From Helicobacter sp. (GTDB lineage Bacteria > Campylobacterota > Campylobacteria > Campylobacterales > Helicobacteraceae): DNA of 18,998 nt. Of this stretch, positions 14,410 to 18,998 are shown piece by piece. The position numbers were made by a program, and so were the translations under genes. Where the stretch lies: contig NZ_JAFLSB010000029.1 of NCBI RefSeq assembly GCF_022511165.1, positions 1-18,998 on the forward strand. The letters run 5' to 3'. Position 1 is the first letter of the stretch, and each line of letters starts with the position of its first letter. The notes beneath the pieces are model-generated. The model did no database searches. It had not been told where the DNA came from and was given only the letters and a program-made list of their open reading frames with translations.

Positions 14410-16323
14410 CTATATTATACTCAAAGGATCAATATCAACCTCATATTTGCCATATAATTGCTCATTTGCCCCCAAAGTATGCAGCAACATCAAGAGGGCT
14501 CGAGTAGAATGCGAACGTAGCAAAAGCACAAAGCGATATTTACCATAAAGTCGCCCAAGCAATGCTCTACTCTCCCCCACAATCTCCACTTCTTTATGCG
14601 CACTCAAAATCTGTGTTAAAAATTCTCGCACTTGCGCAAGATATAAAAGGGCTTTTTCCTCGCTTTTATGCGCAAAACTTAAAGTTGCAAGTCTTTGATA
14701 GGGTGGGTAGATTCTTGGTCTTGTTTGCAATTCATACACCAAAAAATCCTCATAATCATTTAAAAATTCTCGTAAAAATGCGCCATTAGCACTTTGTATA
14801 TACACTTGTCCATCATATTTGCGCCCACTGCGCCCCGCAATTTGATAAAGTAAGCTTACCGCCCGCTCATTACAACGATAATCACTACTTTTTAATATAT
14901 AATCAAGCCCTAAGACTATGGCAAGATTCATACAATGATAATCGTGCCCCTTGCTTAACATTTGTGTGCCTACAAGCACATCAATCTCCCCTGCATTAAA
15001 AGATTGCAATGTATTTTTAAGCTTTTTATGTGTGGTAATATGATCCCTATCAAAGAGTGCAATTTTAGCCTGTGGCAAGGCAAGGCTTAATATTTCTGCA
15101 ACTTGAGCTGTGCCTATGCGATGAGAATGCAGGGCATCTTCGTGGCATTTAGGGCAAGATGTGGGAATAGGCTTAGAAAAATGGCAATAATGGCATATAA
15201 GTGCGTTTTTATCAAGGTGCAAGGACATATTTACCGAGCAAAAATCACATTCACAGCCACTCCCACACGCACTACATACAAGCATCTTATAGTGAGCGCG
15301 AGTAGGTAAAAAAATAATAGCTTGTTGCTTATTTTGAAGTGCTTGAGTAAGCTTTGTGAGCAAAAATTCACTCAAGCCATAATGGGATTCTTGCGAATCA
15401 AAGGTATTTTGCATATTCTCTTGTGGTGGAGGCAAAATCTCAATATGTTTATGCGACATAAAATACTGCCCCTTAAGGCGATAGAGGCTTTTTTGCTTTT
15501 TAGCGTGATAATAGCTTACCACACTTGGAGTTGCCGAGCCCAAAACGACTTTCACATCTGTTTTATTCCCCAAATAAAGTGCAAGATCGCGGGCATTATA
15601 ACGTGGAGTATTTTGGGATTTATACGCATCATCGTGTTCCTCATCAACAATGATTAAACCTAAGTGCTGAAGTGGCAAAAAGAGCGCGCTTCTTGCGCCT
15701 GCTATAATGCGAATGCGCCCCTCGCTCAAACCATTAAGAATCTGTCCTTTTGTTTTTTGGCTAATTTTAGAGTGCCAAATCCCCACCTTATCGCCAAAAA
15801 CTGCTTGAAGGCGAGATTCTATTTGGGGGGTAAGGGCGATTTCAGGCATAAGAAAAAGGGCATTTTGAGAAAGAGAGAGGGTGTGAGCAATAAGATGGAT
15901 ATAAATCTCTGTCTTACCACTGCCTGTATCGCCAAAAAGCAGGGGATTCTTGTGATTAAGACAAAAGTTAAAGGCTGTATTTTGAGCCTTGCTTAGCTCA
16001 TTTTTTGGCTTTATATGAAGAGGTTGCAAGGAGAGAAGAGGTTGCTTTTGTGGGAGGAAAAGCCCATAAGCAGCCCCTAATCCCACACAATAATACTGCG
16101 CGATAAAAGAGGCTAAAAGATGCTGATAAGAGAGAAAAAAATCACTACTTTTATGAGCCATTTTGCATTCAAATGAGGGTTGTTTGAGGGTACCTAACAC
16201 CACCCCCTTATATATTTTCTTTCTTAAAGGAATCTCACAAATTTCGCCCTTAGCGCATTCTTGCTCACACGCATAAGTTAAGGGCGGACTTTTGAGGCTA
16301 AGCGGAGCGATGAGATAATACAA
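14410..16323 (-). CDS. priA: Primosomal replication-restart helicase PriA (TTG start)
   Basis: This 637-residue helicase reloads the replisome at stalled forks. The N-terminal DNA-binding part (IPLRKKIYKGVVLG, about 31-44) is shorter than in E. coli (732 aa total). Walker A GDTGSGKT is at 131-138, the DEEH box at 227-230, and motif III in LGSATPSV. The zinc-binding region has four CxxC pairs (Cys350/353, 359/362, 377/380, 390/393), and the QIAGRSGRKYDG motif is near 494-505. The start is TTG at 16323: an in-frame TGA lies 4 codons upstream, no ATG is available, and the N-terminus fits the family. Its ribosome site is weak, suggesting low or coupled translation. Confidence 0.95.
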   Translation of the reverse strand: MYYLIAPLSLKSPPLTYACEQECAKGEICEIPLRKKIYKGVVLGTLKQPSFECKMAHKSSDFFLSYQHLLASFIAQYYCVGLGAAYGLFLPQKQPLLSLQPLHIKPKNELSKAQNTAFNFCLNHKNPLLFGDTGSGKTEIYIHLIAHTLSLSQNALFLMPEIALTPQIESRLQAVFGDKVGIWHSKISQKTKGQILNGLSEGRIRIIAGARSALFLPLQHLGLIIVDEEHDDAYKSQNTPRYNARDLALYLGNKTDVKVVLGSATPSVVSYYHAKKQKSLYRLKGQYFMSHKHIEILPPPQENMQNTFDSQESHYGLSEFLLTKLTQALQNKQQAIIFLPTRAHYKMLVCSACGSGCECDFCSVNMSLHLDKNALICHYCHFSKPIPTSCPKCHEDALHSHRIGTAQVAEILSLALPQAKIALFDRDHITTHKKLKNTLQSFNAGEIDVLVGTQMLSKGHDYHCMNLAIVLGLDYILKSSDYRCNERAVSLLYQIAGRSGRKYDGQVYIQSANGAFLREFLNDYEDFLVYELQTRPRIYPPYQRLATLSFAHKSEEKALLYLAQVREFLTQILSAHKEVEIVGESRALLGRLYGKYRFVLLLRSHSTRALLMLLHTLGANEQLYGKYEVDIDPLSII

Positions 16324-16340
16324 TGCAAAATCTCATCTCT

Positions 16341-16598
16341 TTAAAGTGGGTGAATCTGCACATTTGTATGTGTAAGAGGCACATCAATATGCTCAAGGCT
16401 TTGATAAAGATTCTCTAAAGATTGGCAAGTGAGTGCGTATTCTTGGGCTTTAGTGATATAGAGTTTAAGGAGCGTGAGTGGCTCAACTTCACTTGCAAAA
16501 ACTGCCTTAAGCTCCTCTTTGACATCATTATGCAAGGATTTTAAAGAAATAGAATAATATTTACCATTGAGAGCAATTTCTAGGTTTTCTTCTCCCAT
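16341..16598 (-). CDS. Small protein, possibly ZapA-like cell-division protein
   Basis: This 85-residue protein has no certain family. The N-terminus (LEIALNGKYYSISLKS) forms a likely beta-hairpin resembling the opening of ZapA proteins. Two helices follow, the second long and heptad-like (LTLLKLYITKAQEYALTCQSLENLYQSLE). ZapA bundles FtsZ filaments. The first helix is shorter than usual, which weakens the match. Its start overlaps the stop of the upstream coiled-coil gene by one base (TAATG), so the two are probably coupled. Pairing of a coiled-coil gene with zapA is known (for example zauP-zapA in Caulobacter), which favours the idea. Confidence 0.6.
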   Translation of the reverse strand: MGEENLEIALNGKYYSISLKSLHNDVKEELKAVFASEVEPLTLLKLYITKAQEYALTCQSLENLYQSLEHIDVPLTHTNVQIHPL

Positions 16599-16819
16599 TA
16601 TTTCAAGCCCTCATCGATTTTAGCAAATAAGCTTTCAAAGCTTTTATCCTTTGAAGCAAGCTCTTCATAAAGATTTGAAATTTGGGTATCTTTTGCTTCA
16701 TTTTGCGCTTTAAGTGAGGAAATCTCAAGCTGCAAGGATTCTATTTCATCTTTTTGATGAGCAATCTTTGCAAGCATTTCTTCGATTTTTTGAGAAAGCC
16801 GCTCCATCACACTATTCAT
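16598..16819 (-). CDS. Small coiled-coil protein, possible ZapA partner (ZauP/ZapB-like)
   Basis: This 73-residue protein is nearly all coiled coil, with heptads running from ERLSQKIEEML to LYEELASKDKSFESLF. It has no membrane segment or cysteine. It is the first gene of the minus-strand train and has AAAGGA 7 nt before its ATG (an alternative ATG is at 16807). Size and shape resemble ZapB/ZauP/TIGR02449 proteins that work with ZapA at the division ring. Since coiled coils match each other easily, only context supports this role. Confidence 0.6.
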   Translation of the reverse strand: MNSVMERLSQKIEEMLAKIAHQKDEIESLQLEISSLKAQNEAKDTQISNLYEELASKDKSFESLFAKIDEGLK

Positions 16820-16843
16820 CTTGCAATCCTTTAGTGAAAATAA

Positions 16844-16851
16844 AGTATAAT
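16844..16851. promoter_or_regulatory. Overlapping divergent -10 boxes between uvrB and the priA train
   Basis: On the plus strand TATAAT (16846-16851) is a perfect -10 box, with transcription expected near 16858 and a leader of about 37 nt for uvrB. On the minus strand TATACT (16849-16844) is a good -10 box, giving a short leader of about 18 nt before the coiled-coil gene. The two hexamers share four base pairs, so RNA polymerase should be able to occupy only one at a time. Confidence 0.5.
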
Positions 16852-16894
16852 CTTAACACAAATAATACAAATAGGAAAAAAGGAGTGGGCTAAA

Positions 16895-18871
16895 ATGTCA
16901 AATTTTATTCTTGATTCTCAATATGCCCCTGCAGGAGATCAACCCCAAGCGATTGAAAACATTACGCATTTTATTCAAAATGGCGCACAATATAGCACAC
17001 TCGTTGGTGTTACAGGGAGTGGCAAAACCTACACTATGGCAAATATTATTGCTCGATTAAATATCCCCACACTCATTATGACACATAATAAAACCCTTGC
17101 AGCACAGCTTTATAGCGAGTTTAAAGGATTTTTCCCTAAAAATCACGTAGAATACTTCATTTCACATTTTGATTACTATCAACCTGAAGCCTATATCCCC
17201 CGCCGAGATTTATTTATCGAAAAAGATTCAAGCATTAATGAAGATTTAGAGCGATTAAGATTATCAGCCACAACCTCACTTTTAGCCTATGATGATGTGA
17301 TTGTTATAGCAAGTGTTTCAGCAAACTATGGTTTAGGCAATCCTGCAGAATATCTCACGATGATAGAAAAGCTTGAAATTGGGGCGCAATATAGCCAAAA
17401 AGCTTTGCTTTTAAAACTCGTAGATATGGGCTATACGCGCAATGATAGCATTTTTGAACGCGGAGCTTTTCGTGTCAATGGCGAGGTGATTGATATTTTT
17501 CCTGCTTATAATGAAAATGAATTTATTCGCATTGAGTTTTTTGGCGATGAAATTGAACGTATTAGCGTGTTTGACGCATTAGAGCGCACACATATTACCA
17601 ATTTGGAATCTTTTGTCCTCTATGCAGCAAATCAATTTATCGTCAGTGCGCAAAGATTGCAAGAAGCATTACAAAATATAGAATCTGAATTACAAATACG
17701 CCTAAGTGAGTTTGAAAGTGCAGATAAACAAGTGGAATATCAACGCCTCAAAGGACGCACAGAATTTGACTTAGAGATGATACGAGAATCTGGCATTTGC
17801 AAGGGGATTGAAAACTACGCACGACATCTTACAGGCAAAGCCCCGGGTGAAACGCCCTACTCGCTTTTAGATTATTTTGAGCAGAAAAAAAAGCCTTATT
17901 TGATTATTGTTGATGAATCCCACGTGAGTTTGCCACAATTTGGCGGTATGTATGCTGGAGATAGAAGCCGTAAAGAAGTGCTTGTAGAATATGGTTTTCG
18001 TTTGCCAAGTGCGCTTGATAATCGCCCCTTGCGCTTTGATGAGTTTATCACTAAAGCCCCACATTTTCTCTTTGTCTCTGCTACTCCCGCCCAACTTGAG
18101 CTTGATTTAAGCAAAGAGTGCGTGAGTGAGCAGATTATCCGCCCCACCGGCTTACTTGATCCACTCTATGAAGTGCGAGATTCTAATAACGCCGTGCTTG
18201 ATTTATATGATGAGATAAAACTAAGGATTGCCAAAAACCAACGCGTGCTTATCACTACACTTACCAAAAAAATGGCAGAAGAATTGAGCAAATATTATGG
18301 GGAGCTAGGCATCAAAGTGCGCTATATGCACAGCGATATTGATGCGATTGAGCGCAATCATCTCATTCGCTCCTTGCGCTTAGGAGAGTTTGATGTGCTT
18401 ATTGGTATTAATCTTTTGCGTGAGGGGCTAGATTTGCCAGAGGTAAGCCTTATTGCGATTATGGACGCAGATAAAGAGGGATTCCTGCGCTCCCAAACAA
18501 GCCTTATACAGACAATGGGACGAGCGGCGCGAAATGTGGAGGGTAAAGTCATTCTCTACGCACAACGCATCACGCAATCAATGCAAAAAGCTTTTGATAT
18601 TACAGATTATCGCCGCAAAAAGCAAGAAGAGTTTAATCGCCTCCATAATATCACACCCACTTCAGTGCAGCGCAATCTCGAACAAGAGCTCAAAATAGAA
18701 TCAAGCGGATTAGGCAAACTCTATGAAAAAGGCAGCAAGAAGATTCCAAAAAGTGAGCGCAATAGCATTATTCAAGAACTCAAACTCAAAATGCACCAAG
18801 CAGCAAAAGCCTTAGAATTTGAAGAGGCAGCAAGATTAAGAGATGAAATTGCTAGAATCCGCAGTATGTAG
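16895..18871 (+). CDS. uvrB: UvrABC nucleotide-excision repair protein UvrB
   Basis: This is the damage-verification helicase of nucleotide excision repair, 658 aa (normal length). Walker A GVTGSGKT is at 38-45. The beta-hairpin that clamps DNA lies around 91-118 (DYYQPEAYIPRRD). The DESH box is at 340-343. Helicase motifs V and VI appear in GINLLREGLDLPEV and QTMGRAARN. A C-terminal UVR domain (about 622-655, LEFEEAARLRDEI) contacts UvrC. The ATG is preceded by AAGGAG at about 9 nt. It is transcribed away from the other genes and is alone on its strand in this window. Confidence 0.98.
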   Translation: MSNFILDSQYAPAGDQPQAIENITHFIQNGAQYSTLVGVTGSGKTYTMANIIARLNIPTLIMTHNKTLAAQLYSEFKGFFPKNHVEYFISHFDYYQPEAYIPRRDLFIEKDSSINEDLERLRLSATTSLLAYDDVIVIASVSANYGLGNPAEYLTMIEKLEIGAQYSQKALLLKLVDMGYTRNDSIFERGAFRVNGEVIDIFPAYNENEFIRIEFFGDEIERISVFDALERTHITNLESFVLYAANQFIVSAQRLQEALQNIESELQIRLSEFESADKQVEYQRLKGRTEFDLEMIRESGICKGIENYARHLTGKAPGETPYSLLDYFEQKKKPYLIIVDESHVSLPQFGGMYAGDRSRKEVLVEYGFRLPSALDNRPLRFDEFITKAPHFLFVSATPAQLELDLSKECVSEQIIRPTGLLDPLYEVRDSNNAVLDLYDEIKLRIAKNQRVLITTLTKKMAEELSKYYGELGIKVRYMHSDIDAIERNHLIRSLRLGEFDVLIGINLLREGLDLPEVSLIAIMDADKEGFLRSQTSLIQTMGRAARNVEGKVILYAQRITQSMQKAFDITDYRRKKQEEFNRLHNITPTSVQRNLEQELKIESSGLGKLYEKGSKKIPKSERNSIIQELKLKMHQAAKALEFEEAARLRDEIARIRSM

Positions 18872-18921
18872 TGCATCAAACTAAACAATCCAAGACAGAT
18901 TTAAAGAAGTGAGACTACAAT

Positions 18922-18998
18922 CTAGAATCTCTTTGCAATAAAGTATGTCTTTATTGCATTTAGAGTTAATAGCACACGATAGTGTGATACTTTAGAAG
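18922..18998 (+). repeat. Two-hairpin intergenic repeat, copy B (cut by window end)
   Basis: Starting 50 nt after the uvrB stop, this repeats the layout of 11912-11990. It has CTAGAATCTC, a 10-bp hairpin (TGCAATAAAG 18934-18943, 5-nt loop, CTTTATTGCA 18949-18958), a linker, CACAC (18973-18977) with GTGTG (18982-18986) around GATA, and the tail ATACTTTAGAAG at the window edge. Base changes relative to copy A keep pairing (T-A to C-G in both stems). The first hairpin lacks a following U-run, so it is a poor terminator for uvrB. Confidence 0.7.

Overview
The window is chromosomal DNA from an epsilonproteobacterium (Campylobacterota), most likely an enterohepatic Helicobacter such as a relative of H. 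hepaticus, H. cinaedi or H. bilis. The reasons are low GC content, protein sequences typical of the group (two ATP synthase b-type subunits next to parB/parA, a Helicobacter-like AtpA N-terminus), dense AGAATCT/AGATTCT motifs between genes, and a proB gene. The species assignment is inferred from the sequence alone.

Region 1 (5-11593, all minus strand) is one long, tightly packed gene train, read from right to left: proB, fmt, birA, parA, parB, atpF', atpF, atpH, atpA, atpG, atpD, atpC, exbB, exbD and a tolA/tonB-like gene. Spacings are mostly 1-20 nt, with several stop/start overlaps. The order matches the Campylobacter jejuni cluster (obg-proB-fmt-birA-parA-parB-atp-exbB-exbD-tolA) as I recall it, except that obg is missing upstream of proB. 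The train links proline synthesis, initiator-tRNA formylation, biotinylation, chromosome partitioning, the F1 sector and stalk of ATP synthase, and a proton-driven Tol/Ton motor. The F0 a and c subunits (atpB, atpE) are not here.

Region 2 (11594-12347) is a gene-free stretch of about 750 bp. It holds the probable proB promoter, at least 13 copies of AGAATCT in either orientation (many paired as inverted repeats), a perfect 13-bp hairpin, a small second hairpin, a 12-bp GC-rich hairpin, and a block of about 85 bp that looks conserved but encodes nothing with a start codon. Part of this stretch recurs at the right end of the window (18922-18998) with compensatory changes in both hairpins. This is the best candidate here for an undescribed repeat or structured element.

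Region 3 (12348-16819, minus strand) is a second compact train, read right to left: a small coiled-coil gene, a ZapA-like small gene, priA (TTG start), an unrecognised 138-codon gene, rsmD, fliL and acpS.

Region 4 (16820-18998) begins with a 75-bp divergent promoter region whose two -10 boxes overlap, followed by uvrB on the plus strand and then the second copy of the hairpin repeat, which runs into the window edge.

No tRNA, rRNA, CRISPR array, insertion sequence, prophage or defence gene is visible. Almost everything is conserved housekeeping. The novelty is in the intergenic repeat material and in a few small uncharacterised genes.
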